Assembly: GCF_900102875.1 (NCBI RefSeq)
Contig: NZ_FNGH01000010.1
Span: 1-64,000 of the forward strand
From: Franzmannia pantelleriensis
GTDB lineage: Bacteria; Pseudomonadota; Gammaproteobacteria; Pseudomonadales; Halomonadaceae
DNA length: 64,000 nt
Direction of reading: 5' to 3'
Part shown: piece after piece, positions 54,687 to 63,208 of the stretch
Layout of the letters: every line of letters begins with the position of its first letter
Numbering within the stretch: the stretch's first letter is position 1
Made by a program: the position numbers and the translations under genes
The notes under the pieces: generated by a model
What the model was told of the DNA's origin: nothing
The model's database searches: none
Seen by the model: only the letters and a program-made list of their open reading frames with translations

Positions 54687-54702
54687 AGCAAGCGTCGTGC
54701 CA
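54687..54702 (-). promoter_or_regulatory. Sigma-54 promoter of nasA
   Basis: On the minus strand TGGCAC, GACGC, TTGCT: an exact match to the -24/-12 consensus TGGCAC-N5-TTGCW. It lies 145 bases before nasA, just upstream of the attenuator. Confidence 0.8.
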
Positions 54703-54995
54703 GCCCGGCCCGGCCTCGCCGCCACGGCCTGACGGGAGGGGCCTGGCGGCATGCTGCCGACGGTGTGAGTCGCGTCCAGCCGGCGGGGTATCTCGCACCA
54801 CGGCATTGCGCTCGACCACGGATTTGCACCAGCATAATGCAGTGCAGCGTGCCCTTGGCGGGTAACTGAGCCCAACGCCGCTACGGCGTTATGCGCCCAA
54901 CGACAGTGCATTGGCCACCGGCATGCGCCACCGTGGAACACAAATTGCACAGCCAAGGTACATGCGCATCAACCACTGCCATACGAGCCCACACC

Positions 54996-55589
54996 ATGCC
55001 CCCAGCGCTTGATGTTCTACTGGTCGACGATGAAGAGGTGCGCGCCGCCATGGTCGAGGAGGCGCTCACACACGAAGGCCATCGCGTGATCTGCCACCTC
55101 AAGAGCCCCGCCAGCCTCAATGACATGGTGGCGCGGCATCAGCCCGACGTGGTGATCATCGACATGGAATCGCCGGACCGCGATACGCTCGACAGCATGA
55201 CCCAGCTCAATCGCGAGAACCCACGGCCGGTGGTGTTCTTCGCCGACCAGCACGACCCCGACACCATGCAGTCGGCGCTCAAAGCCGGGGTCAGCGCCTA
55301 TGTGGTGGACGGTCTGGTACAGGGGCGGGTCAAGCCGATCATCGAGGTGGCCATCGCCCGTTTCGAGGCCTTCCAGTCGATGCGCCAGGAGCTCGACCGC
55401 ACTCGCACCCAACTCACCGAGCGCAAGCGCATCGAGCGCGCCAAGGGCCTGCTCATGCGTCACCAGAGCTGTGATGAAGAGCAGGCCTACCAAATGCTGC
55501 GCAAGCTGGCCATGGACCGCGGCCAGCGCATCGCCGAGGTCGCCACGAGCGTCATCGACATCCTCGAACGTCTGGAGAAGGGCCTATGA
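54996..55589 (+). CDS. nasT: ANTAR-domain antiterminator NasT
   Basis: A 197-residue protein: a receiver-like domain (residues 5-120, with DD at 11-12 and D56 in IIDMESPD but no conserved Lys near the end) and a C-terminal ANTAR domain (RIERAKGLLMRHQSCDEEQAYQMLRKLA, residues 145-172). In other bacteria NasT binds the nas leader to allow read-through and is held inactive by NasS when nitrate is absent. The start at MPPALDV is chosen; the upstream 35 codons of the longer frame are not family-like. It overlaps nasS by four bases. The gap 54703-54995 shows no clear promoter. Confidence 0.9.
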   Translation: MPPALDVLLVDDEEVRAAMVEEALTHEGHRVICHLKSPASLNDMVARHQPDVVIIDMESPDRDTLDSMTQLNRENPRPVVFFADQHDPDTMQSALKAGVSAYVVDGLVQGRVKPIIEVAIARFEAFQSMRQELDRTRTQLTERKRIERAKGLLMRHQSCDEEQAYQMLRKLAMDRGQRIAEVATSVIDILERLEKGL

Positions 55590-56608
55590 ACACGCTGCCC
55601 AAGGCCGAGCTGACACGCCTGCAGCTAGGTTTCATCCCGTTGCTCGACTGCGTCCTGCTGGTGGTCGCCCGCGAGCGCGGCCTGTTCGCCGACCAGGGCC
55701 TGGACGTGACGCTGTCACGACAGAACGCCTGGTCGACCCTGCGCGACAAGGTCGCCGCCGGGCTGCTCGACGGCGCCCATATGCTGGCGCCCATGCCGCT
55801 GGCCATGAGCCTCGGGTTGGGCAGGGCGCCCTGCGACACCCTGGCACCGATCACCCTAAGCCGTAACGGCAATTCCATCGTGCTGTCGCGGGAACTGGCC
55901 GATGCCTGCGGGGCACGCCTCGGCGATGACCCGGCCGACAGTGCCAAGGGGCTGGCAGGCTACCTACCCAGCGCCAGCCGGCAAACACGCCTCGGAATGG
56001 TCTACCCCCACTCCTGCCAGCACTATCAGCTGCGCCACTGGCTGGGCCTCGGCGGCATCGACGCCGACCAGGCCGTGGAACTGGTGGCCCTGCCGCCACC
56101 GCGCATGGTCGACGCCATGCAACAGGGCAAGATCGACGGCTTCTGCGTTGGCGAACCCTGGGGCAGTCTTGCCGAATCTCGACAGGCCGGCCGCATCGTC
56201 GCCAGCGGCGCCCAGCTGTGGCCGGAACAGCCCGAGAAGGTGCTCGGCGTGACCCACTCTTGGGCGAATCGCTACCCAGCGACCCTGGCTCGGCTGGTTC
56301 AGGCACTGATCGCCGCCAGCGACTGGCTAGCCGAGTCGCCGGCCAACCGCCTGCAGGCGCGTGACTGGCTGGCCCTGCCACCCTACCTCGACCGCTCGGT
56401 GGGCCATCTCGAGACCCTGCCCATCGACGCCCCGCCGCTGCACCAGCGCCTGTGCGGCCGGGACGTGCTGCGTCCCGACCCCGCCTTCGCCGAGCTGCTC
56501 GCCGAACAGATCGACCAGCAACTGCGCGACCAGGGGCAGCAGCTCGACCTCTCCACCCTCGGCGCGTGTTACAGCGCCGTGCATTTCGATCGCGCCCTGC
56601 ACCACTGA
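55586..56608 (+). CDS. nasS: Nitrate sensor NasS
   Basis: A 340-residue protein related to NrtA but without a signal peptide, so cytoplasmic. The segments LQLGFIPLLDCVLLVVARERGLFADQGLDV, DGAHMLAPMPLAMSLG and GFCVGEPWG correspond to nitrate-binding regions of NrtA. Family knowledge: NasS binds NasT and lets it go when nitrate or nitrite is bound. Coupled to nasT by ATGA overlap. Confidence 0.9.
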   Translation: MNTLPKAELTRLQLGFIPLLDCVLLVVARERGLFADQGLDVTLSRQNAWSTLRDKVAAGLLDGAHMLAPMPLAMSLGLGRAPCDTLAPITLSRNGNSIVLSRELADACGARLGDDPADSAKGLAGYLPSASRQTRLGMVYPHSCQHYQLRHWLGLGGIDADQAVELVALPPPRMVDAMQQGKIDGFCVGEPWGSLAESRQAGRIVASGAQLWPEQPEKVLGVTHSWANRYPATLARLVQALIAASDWLAESPANRLQARDWLALPPYLDRSVGHLETLPIDAPPLHQRLCGRDVLRPDPAFAELLAEQIDQQLRDQGQQLDLSTLGACYSAVHFDRALHH

Positions 56609-56701
56609 CGTGCAACTGGCCCCGCCGGGGGGCCAGCATCTCCTCTGCGCGACGACCCCAGAAGACTGAAAAGCCTTAAAAAATCTATAATGACCGCCGA
56701 T

Positions 56702-56717
56702 TGGCAGGCGCTTTGCT
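56702..56717 (+). promoter_or_regulatory. Sigma-54 promoter of the electron-transfer/nirBD operon
   Basis: TGGCAG, GCGCT, TTGCT: matches TGGCAC-N5-TTGCW except at the sixth base, with correct spacing. It lies 94 bases after nasS and gives a leader of about 150 bases that contains the attenuator. The gap 56609-56878 holds these elements only. Confidence 0.75.
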
Positions 56718-56759
56718 TCATCTAGAGCAACGCAATATTCGGCGGCATCGCGGTCGCCC

Positions 56760-56802
56760 GACGGTCAAAGGCGACCGTCACCACCAGACACAGACGTCTT
56801 GG
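56760..56802 (+). promoter_or_regulatory. ANTAR-responsive two-hairpin RNA motif in the nirB-operon leader
   Basis: P1 (56760-56779): perfect 7-bp stem GACGGTC/GACCGTC with loop AAAGGC. P2 (56784-56802): CCAGAC/GTCTTGG (one bulged T) with loop ACAGAC. Both loops have A1 and G4. P2 bases 56793-56802 are also the 5' arm of the terminator. Confidence 0.8.
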
Positions 56803-56840
56803 CTTCCTGCTCCAGCAGGACGCCAGGGCGTCTTTTTTTT
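56793..56840 (+). terminator. Regulated (attenuator) terminator of the nirB-operon leader
   Basis: GACGTCTTGGC pairs with GCCAGGGCGTC (11 pairs, two G-U), with an inner CCTGC/GCAGG stem, and is followed by eight T residues. It ends 38 bases before the first gene. Confidence 0.85.
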
Positions 56841-56878
56841 GGCCGCATGCGCCTGGCAGTCATCGAGGAGTCACCGAC

Positions 56879-58180
56879 ATGACACTATCTCCCACTCACG
56901 TGCTGATCATTGGCAACGGCATGGCCGGTCAGCGGCTGGTCGAAGCGCTGCTGGCACAGCCCGCGCCCCCGTCGCGTATCACCGTGATCGGCGAGGAGCG
57001 GGTACCGGCCTACAATCGCATCCTGCTCTCGCCGCTGCTGGCCGGCGAGCTGGACAACACCGCCCTGACCCTGCGCGATGCCGACTGGTATGCCGAACAG
57101 GGCGTCGAGCTGATCCTCGGTGACCGCGTCGAACACCTCGAACGCCAGGCGCGCCAGGTGATCACCGCCAGCGGACGCCGCATCGGTTACGACCACCTGG
57201 TGCTGGCCACTGGCTCGCGCCCGGCGCTGCCGCCGGTGCCCGGCATCGCGCTCGCCGGTGTCCACGGATTCCGCGACCTCGACGATGCCGCCGCCCTCAC
57301 GGACTGCGCCGCACGTGGCGGCAACGCCGTGGTGATCGGCGGCGGCCTGCTGGGCCTGGAAGCCGCAGAGGGGCTGCGCAAGCGCGGCATGGACGTCAGC
57401 GTGCTGCAGCGCTCACCGCAGCTGATGAATCGGCAACTCGATGCCACCGCCGCCGGCCTGCTCGAGAACGAACTGGCCGAGCGCGGGCTGGACGTCATCA
57501 CCGGCGCCCAGCTGGCCGCCATCGAAGACGATGGCCACGGCCGAGTCGCCGCGGTACGCCTCGACGATGGCCGCCGCCTGCCCGCCGACTGCGTGGTGGT
57601 GGCCGCAGGGATCACCCCCAACGCCGAGCTGGGCCGCGACGCGGGGCTCGACAGCGAGCGCGCCATCCTGGTCGATGCCCACCTGACCACCAGCGATCCG
57701 GCGATTCACGCCCTCGGCGAGTGCTGCCAGTTCGATGGCCGGACCTACGGCCTTGTCGAGCCGATCTGGCGCCAGGTCGAGGTGCTGGCCGCGCATCTCG
57801 CCGGCGAAGCGGTCGACGGCTACGTCGAGCAGCCCAGCGCCACCAAGCTCAAGGTCAGCGGCGTCTCGTTGTATGCCTTTGGCCCTACCGAAGCCAGCCC
57901 CGAGCACGACGTACTCAGCTACCACGACCCGGAGCGCGGCGACTATCGCCGCCTGCTGCTGCGTGACGGCCGACTCGAGGGCGCCGTGCTCTACGGCGAC
58001 ACCGGCGCCGGCCCCTGGTACTTCGAACAGGCCCAGGCCGGCAGCGACCTCAGCGCCTGCCGCCAGGCACTGCTTTTCGGCCCGGCCGATGTCCAGGCGC
58101 TGCGCGATGCAGCCGCCGAGGACCTCGCCCGGGCTAACGACTCCGCTCATCAGGAACGCCCCGTCGAGGAGGCCGCATGA
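56879..58180 (+). CDS. FAD-dependent electron-transfer protein for nitrate reductase
   Basis: A 433-residue pyridine-nucleotide oxidoreductase of the type found at the N-terminus of NirB: IIGNGMAGQRLVEALL for FAD, LVLATGSRPALPPVPG and VVIGGGLLGLEAAEGLRKRGMDVSVLQ for NAD(P)H. It has no siroheme or BFD domain. It would carry electrons from NAD(P)H to the nitrate reductase, like NasC of Klebsiella (called NasB in Bacillus and others). The stop overlaps the nirB start as ATGA. Confidence 0.85.
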   Translation: MTLSPTHVLIIGNGMAGQRLVEALLAQPAPPSRITVIGEERVPAYNRILLSPLLAGELDNTALTLRDADWYAEQGVELILGDRVEHLERQARQVITASGRRIGYDHLVLATGSRPALPPVPGIALAGVHGFRDLDDAAALTDCAARGGNAVVIGGGLLGLEAAEGLRKRGMDVSVLQRSPQLMNRQLDATAAGLLENELAERGLDVITGAQLAAIEDDGHGRVAAVRLDDGRRLPADCVVVAAGITPNAELGRDAGLDSERAILVDAHLTTSDPAIHALGECCQFDGRTYGLVEPIWRQVEVLAAHLAGEAVDGYVEQPSATKLKVSGVSLYAFGPTEASPEHDVLSYHDPERGDYRRLLLRDGRLEGAVLYGDTGAGPWYFEQAQAGSDLSACRQALLFGPADVQALRDAAAEDLARANDSAHQERPVEEAA

Positions 58181-60681
58181 ACACCCCCGCATCCCCCAAG
58201 CAGCGCTTGATCATCATCGGTAACGGCATGGTCGGGCATCATCTGGTCGAGCAGCTCGTCGAGCAGGGCGCCCTCGAGCGCTACCAGGTCACGGTATTCG
58301 GCGAAGAGCGCCACCTGGCCTACGACCGCGTCCACCTCTCCGAGTACTTCAGCGGTCGTGACGCCGAGTCCCTGGCGCTCTCCACTGCCGACTACTATGC
58401 CGAGCACGGCATCGAGCTGCGCCTCAACGAGGCGGTGTTTGCCATCGACCGCGATGTCAGCGAAGTGGTCACCGACCAGGATCGCTATCCCTACGATCGC
58501 GTGGTGCTGGCCACCGGCTCCTTCCCCTTCGTGCCGCCGATTCCCGGTAACGACCGCGAGGGCTGCCTGGTCTACCGCACCCTCGAGGACCTGGATGCCA
58601 TCCGCGCCGCCGCCGAGCATGCCAACACCGGCGTGGTGGTCGGCGGTGGCCTGCTCGGCCTGGAAGCCGCCAACGCCCTGCGTGGCCTCGACCTGGATAC
58701 CGCAGTGGTCGAATTCGCTCCGCGGCTGATGCCCATGCAGGTGGATAGCGAGGGCGGCGAGCTGCTGCGCGAGAAGATCGAAACCCTCGGCGTGCAAGTC
58801 TTGACCGAGCGCGCGACCCAACGCATCGAGGACGGCGACACCGCGCGCCACCGCATGGTGTTCCAGGACGACAAGATCCTCGAGACCGACCTGATCGTGT
58901 TCTCGGCGGGCATCCGCCCCCGCGACGAACTGGCTCGCGACTGCGGTCTGGAGATTGGCGAGCGCGGCGGCGTGGTGATCGACGACCAGTGCCTGACCAG
59001 CGATCCGCAGATCCTTGCCATTGGCGAAGTGGCGCTGTGGCAGCAGAGCATCTTCGGGCTGGTCGCCCCCGGCTATCAGATGGCCAAGGCGGCGCTGGCC
59101 ACCCTCACCGACGGCGAGACGCGCTTCCAGGGCGCCGACATGAGCACCAAGCTCAAGCTGCTCGGCGTTGACGTCGGCTCCATCGGCGATGCCCACGGCA
59201 ACCAGAACCCGGGGGCACGCAACTTCCGCTACCTCGACCAGATCAAGCAGGAGTATCGCAAGCTGGTGGTCTCCAGCGATGGCAAGAAGCTTCTCGGCGC
59301 CATGCTGGTAGGCGACAACGGCTATTTCGATACCCTGATGCAGTACTACGACAACGGCCTCGAACTGCCCGAGGATCCCGCCTCGCTGATTCTGCCCAGC
59401 AGCGAGGGCGCCCCGGCGCTAGGCCCGGATGCGCTGCCGGAAACCGCCACCATCTGCTCCTGCCACAACGTCACCAAGGGCGATATTTGCGCCTCTCTCG
59501 ACGCCGGCGCAGTGGACCTGGCCACGGTCAAGGGCGACACCAAGGCCAGCAGCGGCTGTGGCGGCTGCGCGGCGCTGCTCAAGAGCGTGGTTGACCACGA
59601 ACTGACCGCCCGTGGCGTCGAGGTCGACCAGTCGATCTGTGAGCACTTTCACTACACCCGCCAGGAGCTCTTCGACATCGTTCGCATCGAGGGCATCAAG
59701 ACCTTCAGCGAGCTGGTGGAAAAACACGGGCATGGTCTGGGCTGCGATATCTGCAAGCCGGCGGTGGCCTCGATCCTGGCCTCCTGTTTCAACGAGCCGA
59801 TCACCGATGCGGCGCATATCCCGTTGCAGGACACCAACGACACCTTCATGGCCAATATGCAGAAGAACGGCACCTACTCTGTGGTGCCGCGTATCGCCGG
59901 CGGTGAGATCACCCCGGACAAGCTGGTGGTGCTCGGCCAGGTGGCGCAGAAATACGACCTCTACACCAAGATCACCGGCGGCCAGCGCATTGACCTGTTC
60001 GGTGCCCGCCTCGAGGACCTGCCGGATATCTGGGGCGAGCTGATCGAGGCCGGCTTCGAGACCGGCCACGCCTACGGCAAGTCGCTGCGTACCGTGAAGT
60101 CCTGCGTCGGCAGCACCTGGTGCCGCTACGGCGTGCAGGACAGCGTGGGCATGGCGATCCGCCTGGAGAATCGCTACAAGGGCCTGCGCGCGCCGCACAA
60201 GATCAAGTTCGGCGTCTCCGGCTGCACCCGCGAGTGCGCCGAAGCGCAGAGCAAGGACATCGGTGTGATCGCCACCGAACATGGCTGGAACCTGTACGTA
60301 TGCGGCAACGGCGGCATGCGCCCGCGCCACGCCGAGCTGTTCGCCACCGATCTTAGCGACGAAGAGCTTTTCAGCACCATCGACCGCTTCCTGATGTTCT
60401 ACGTGCGCACCGCCGACCGCCTGCAGCGCACCTCGGTGTGGCGCGAAAACCTCGAGGGTGGGCTGGACTACCTCAAGGAAGTGATCCTCGACGACAGCCT
60501 CGGCCTCGGCGACGAACTCGAGCGCCAGATGCAGACCGTGATCGACAACTATCAGTGCGAATGGGCCAACGCCATCAGCGACCCGGACAAGCTCAAGCGC
60601 TTCCGCAGCTTCGTCAACGACGAGCGCCCGGATCCGGACATTATCATGACCAGCGAGCGCGGCCAGCTGCGCCCGGCTTAA
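58177..60681 (+). CDS. nirB: NAD(P)H nitrite reductase large subunit NirB
   Basis: An 834-residue cytoplasmic enzyme reducing nitrite to ammonium. In order: FAD/NAD domains (IIGNGMVGHHLVEQL; VVVGGGLLGLEAANALRG), a BFD-type 2Fe-2S domain near residues 427-465 (ICSCHNV..SSGCGGC), then the nitrite/sulfite reductase half-domains with the siroheme-4Fe-4S cysteines in KSCVGSTWCRYG (near 643) and SGCTRECAEAQ (near 682). Siroheme comes from the SUMT product at 50942 and a chelatase elsewhere. It shares the attenuated transcript with the FAD protein and nirD. Confidence 0.95.
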   Translation: MNTPASPKQRLIIIGNGMVGHHLVEQLVEQGALERYQVTVFGEERHLAYDRVHLSEYFSGRDAESLALSTADYYAEHGIELRLNEAVFAIDRDVSEVVTDQDRYPYDRVVLATGSFPFVPPIPGNDREGCLVYRTLEDLDAIRAAAEHANTGVVVGGGLLGLEAANALRGLDLDTAVVEFAPRLMPMQVDSEGGELLREKIETLGVQVLTERATQRIEDGDTARHRMVFQDDKILETDLIVFSAGIRPRDELARDCGLEIGERGGVVIDDQCLTSDPQILAIGEVALWQQSIFGLVAPGYQMAKAALATLTDGETRFQGADMSTKLKLLGVDVGSIGDAHGNQNPGARNFRYLDQIKQEYRKLVVSSDGKKLLGAMLVGDNGYFDTLMQYYDNGLELPEDPASLILPSSEGAPALGPDALPETATICSCHNVTKGDICASLDAGAVDLATVKGDTKASSGCGGCAALLKSVVDHELTARGVEVDQSICEHFHYTRQELFDIVRIEGIKTFSELVEKHGHGLGCDICKPAVASILASCFNEPITDAAHIPLQDTNDTFMANMQKNGTYSVVPRIAGGEITPDKLVVLGQVAQKYDLYTKITGGQRIDLFGARLEDLPDIWGELIEAGFETGHAYGKSLRTVKSCVGSTWCRYGVQDSVGMAIRLENRYKGLRAPHKIKFGVSGCTRECAEAQSKDIGVIATEHGWNLYVCGNGGMRPRHAELFATDLSDEELFSTIDRFLMFYVRTADRLQRTSVWRENLEGGLDYLKEVILDDSLGLGDELERQMQTVIDNYQCEWANAISDPDKLKRFRSFVNDERPDPDIIMTSERGQLRPA

Positions 60682-60697
60682 TCCACAGGATGCATTT

Positions 60698-61078
60698 ATG
60701 AACACTGCGACAGCACTAAAAGATGAGGCACACACTGACGTGACCTGGCAACCCCTCTGCACCAAGGCCGACCTGGTAGCCTTCTCCGGCGTCGCCGCCT
60801 GGCTCGAGACCGCCGAAGGCCCGGCCCAGGTGGCGATCTTCTACCTGCCCGGCCTCGAGCAGGAGCTCTATGCCCTGGAGCACCGCGACCCCTTCTCCGG
60901 CGCCAACGTCATCGCCCGCGGCATCGTCGGCGACATCAAGGGTGACGCCGTCGTCGCCTCGCCGATCTACAAGCAGCACTTCCGGCTCAAGGATGGCAGC
61001 TGCGTGGAAGACGACAGCGTGACGCTGCGCACCTGGCCAATCCGCCTCGACGGCGAGAAAATCGTGATCGAGGCATGA
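60698..61078 (+). CDS. nirD: Nitrite reductase small subunit NirD
   Basis: A 126-residue Rieske-fold protein without the Rieske cysteines and histidines, as is usual for NirD (WQPLCTKADLVAFSGVAAWLE; FSGANVIARGIVGDIKGDAVVASPIYKQHFRL). It accompanies NirB and ends the operon. Confidence 0.92.
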   Translation: MNTATALKDEAHTDVTWQPLCTKADLVAFSGVAAWLETAEGPAQVAIFYLPGLEQELYALEHRDPFSGANVIARGIVGDIKGDAVVASPIYKQHFRLKDGSCVEDDSVTLRTWPIRLDGEKIVIEA

Positions 61079-61098
61079 GATAGGTTTGCGGGAAACGA

Positions 61099-61134
61099 AA
61101 AAGCCGCCCGGGCCGGGGAGCGCGGGCGGCTTTT
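61099..61134 (+). terminator. Terminator of the nirBD operon
   Basis: AAAAGCCGCCCG pairs with CGGGCGGCTTTT, loop of 12 bases, T tract in the 3' arm. Confidence 0.85.
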
Positions 61135-61170
61135 AGGGAGTAGCTACAGCAAAGCACAGACGATGGCCTG

Positions 61171-61602
61171 TTAATTAGTTACCTCAATGTACCATTTAGG
61201 CTTGATGCGGCCGAAATCGCGACGGGCATTCGTTTTCAATGCCTTCTTGGAGTCCAGCACCACTGCCTCACTGCCTTCTCTGACAAATACGACCCAATGC
61301 CAGAATGGTTTGCCCTGCTTCAGGCGCCATTTGATCGCCATGAGGGCCTTGTCTGGCAGGCGTCCCCACGACTCGAATGGTGCTTCTCTCGGCGACACCG
61401 AAATACCGAGTTCACATAGAAGCTTGCGGACGTGGGCTGTCTCCGACCAGAGAGTCGGGTCTGCGGCGTAAATTCCCATAGCATTTGCCCTACGCTTGGC
61501 CTCTGCATAGCTAATGCCCGCTAGAGTAGCGCTTGCCGCAATACCACAACCGCTGATTTCTTCCTGGATGACCGGTTTCATATCTTTATCTACGTGATCC
61601 AT
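61171..61602 (-). CDS. C39-like papain-fold peptidase, stand-alone
   Basis: A 143-residue protein with a papain-type arrangement: Q13 (oxyanion hole), C19 in ISGCGIAASATLA, H102 in PFWHWVVFV and D117 in VVLDSKKA. It resembles the C39 bacteriocin-processing domain, but no ABC transporter, signal peptide or precursor peptide is next to it. Its role is unknown. It opens the AT-richer minus-strand region at the right end. Confidence 0.6.
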   Translation of the reverse strand: MDHVDKDMKPVIQEEISGCGIAASATLAGISYAEAKRRANAMGIYAADPTLWSETAHVRKLLCELGISVSPREAPFESWGRLPDKALMAIKWRLKQGKPFWHWVVFVREGSEAVVLDSKKALKTNARRDFGRIKPKWYIEVTN

Positions 61603-61877
61603 TTTTCACTTCCGCCCTCGCTTTTTCTACCACTTCAAGACTCGCCAAAAACGGCACCAATAACAAGCATCCTGCAACTGCATGAGCGAAGGCAATCGCT
61701 TGGCTATGCATCTTTCCTCTGGATCACACCATAGGTACGAAGCGCTGACTGGACTTGTGATGCTTCAGTAGTCTCTGTGGGGAAAAGACGGTAGCTAGGC
61801 GCGACTATCGGCTCAGCCGTGATAGCACTTGTGATCAAGCCAAAATCGATTTATGGCTCAGCTGCTTCAGGTTGTGA
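61603..61877. other. 275-bp gap, no gene recognised
   Basis: Low-GC sequence between the C39-like gene and the helix-hairpin-helix gene. I see no supported reading frame, promoter, repeat or terminator in it. Confidence 0.5.
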
Positions 61878-62132
61878 TTATTTCACATCACTCATTCGCC
61901 GACTATGGCGCGCTATATCTATCGCAAGCCCCACCGCCGACAATGCTTGAGGGCTATTCTTCCAGCAGGTAGTCCCAAGCATCGAAGCCACCATTTCTGC
62001 TATTTCGCTTGGCTCATGGCTTGCCAGCTCAGAGAATGAATCTATACCTATTTCCTCAAAGCGCTTAACAACCGTAGGCCCAACGCCTTTTAACGCCAGC
62101 AGAGCGGTTCTTTCCGATTCAGTGAATGCCAT
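61878..62132 (-). CDS. Small helix-hairpin-helix protein
   Basis: An 84-residue protein with a helix-hairpin-helix motif (ALLALKGVGPTVVKRFEEIGIDSFSELA), which often contacts DNA. The start at MAFTESE (62132) looks family-like; an ATG 12 codons earlier (62168) has GGAG five bases ahead and is also possible. Function unknown. Confidence 0.65.
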   Translation of the reverse strand: MAFTESERTALLALKGVGPTVVKRFEEIGIDSFSELASHEPSEIAEMVASMLGTTCWKNSPQALSAVGLAIDIARHSRRMSDVK

Positions 62133-62180
62133 ATTAAGGATCCAAAGGTCAAATAACGAAAAGCTCATCAGAGCTCCGCC

Positions 62181-62729
62181 TCATGTATAACGCTCATCAT
62201 CACCGATGACAGACCGGCGCGGGGCAGAGATTTTGCCATCCGGTGCCTGGCCTGATTGTGCGCTCTTTCGGATGGCACGGATATCCTCGACATCTACCGG
62301 CCGTGAAAGCGCAGCTTTATATCGGATTAGGTCTTCCCGCAGCATAAGCGGAAGCTCTAGACCCAGCACATCCACGATCACATAGCGAGAAAAATCCATA
62401 TTAAGCCGAACCCAAGTCTCGTTACCTGCATCGAAAATTCGTGGGCCGTCAGCACTCCCCACCTCCACCTTTATCCCTTTATACTTAAACTGAACGTAGG
62501 TCAGATCCCAGCCTTCCTCTTGGCGGTGAGCGGCAGCTTTGGATACAAATTCCTGACCGGCCTGAACTACAGACACAAAGTGCTCACCAGGCACGAAAAG
62601 ATCAATGTCATGCAGGTCGCGCTCAGAGCCATACCCCTTTGCAGCGAGTCCTCCACAGATCAGAAAGGGGATATTCCTATCTCTCAGTAACCCCACAATC
62701 CATTGGGCTGCTAAATGATGCACAGGCAC
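62181..62729 (-). CDS. Nucleotidyltransferase-fold protein
   Basis: A 182-residue protein with the start of a nucleotidyltransferase fold: LICGGLAAKGYGSERDLHDIDLFV, with GG and the metal-binding D41-x-D43. Such proteins include MNT/AbiEii-type toxins and tRNA- or antibiotic-modifying enzymes. No antitoxin partner is evident. Function unknown. Confidence 0.65.
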   Translation of the reverse strand: MPVHHLAAQWIVGLLRDRNIPFLICGGLAAKGYGSERDLHDIDLFVPGEHFVSVVQAGQEFVSKAAAHRQEEGWDLTYVQFKYKGIKVEVGSADGPRIFDAGNETWVRLNMDFSRYVIVDVLGLELPLMLREDLIRYKAALSRPVDVEDIRAIRKSAQSGQAPDGKISAPRRSVIGDDERYT

Positions 62730-62785
62730 TCCCTATACTCATAATGACGAAGTTAAAGAGCGCATCAGCTCCTTGTAAAAAAGCG

Positions 62786-63022
62786 TTATGCCGATTCACT
62801 CGCATTATAGAGCGCGACTCGCCAAACTGAGAAATAATCAGCCTTTGGTTCGTATTCTAGGAGTGCTCGGCCATCTGTCAGGTATAACCTTTTGAGTCGG
62901 TTGTCAGATATGCCGTGTACAATAGCAAACGGCTCCTCCCTTAGATCTCTTTCGATACAGCGAACAAAGAGCTCGCAAAGATCTTTAGGATCTATCAAAG
63001 CGCTTAGATCGCGTCCGCTCAT
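62786..63022 (-). CDS. Hypothetical protein
   Basis: A 78-residue protein (DLSALIDPKDLCELFVRC, DNRLKRLYLTDGRALLEYEPKADYFSVWRVAL). I do not recognise a family. The stop codon lies in GCGTTATGC, next to a short palindromic region. It has the base composition of its minus-strand neighbours. Confidence 0.5.
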   Translation of the reverse strand: MSGRDLSALIDPKDLCELFVRCIERDLREEPFAIVHGISDNRLKRLYLTDGRALLEYEPKADYFSVWRVALYNASESA

Positions 63023-63106
63023 CCGTCCTCAATCGTTTGCATGTTAGAAGGCGCCAATACGAATTGCTATAGCTTTGAGTCCCTTCTGATACGCAAAAAG
63101 AGCGTA

Positions 63107-63190
63107 TTAACGGTGAGGTAACCGGCGCCGGAGCACAGCAAAGGAAACCAGAATCGGTACGCTACGGCGTCCGGTTTATCGCCTGGTTAA
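63107..63190. repeat. Imperfect inverted repeat, attC-like
   Basis: An 84-bp element with outer arms TTAAC/GTTAA and inner arms AACCGGCGCCG and CGGCGTCCGGTT (one bulged base), separated by unpaired 8-9 bases. Located just downstream (minus strand) of the DUF6429 gene. Size and outer TTAAC/GTTAA recall integron attC sites, but the spacer is longer than usual. Confidence 0.35.
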
Positions 63191-63208
63191 AAAACCTACT
63201 ATCCAAGT

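Noticed and set aside
62149-62188. Two ATAACG motifs around the end of the nucleotidyltransferase gene
   Set aside because: They are in direct, not inverted, orientation, so they do not form an attC structure.
62741-62789. Possible third attC-like palindrome after the 78-residue gene
   Set aside because: Only a short inner GAGC/GCTC stem and one GTTAT end are visible; the opposite end does not match.
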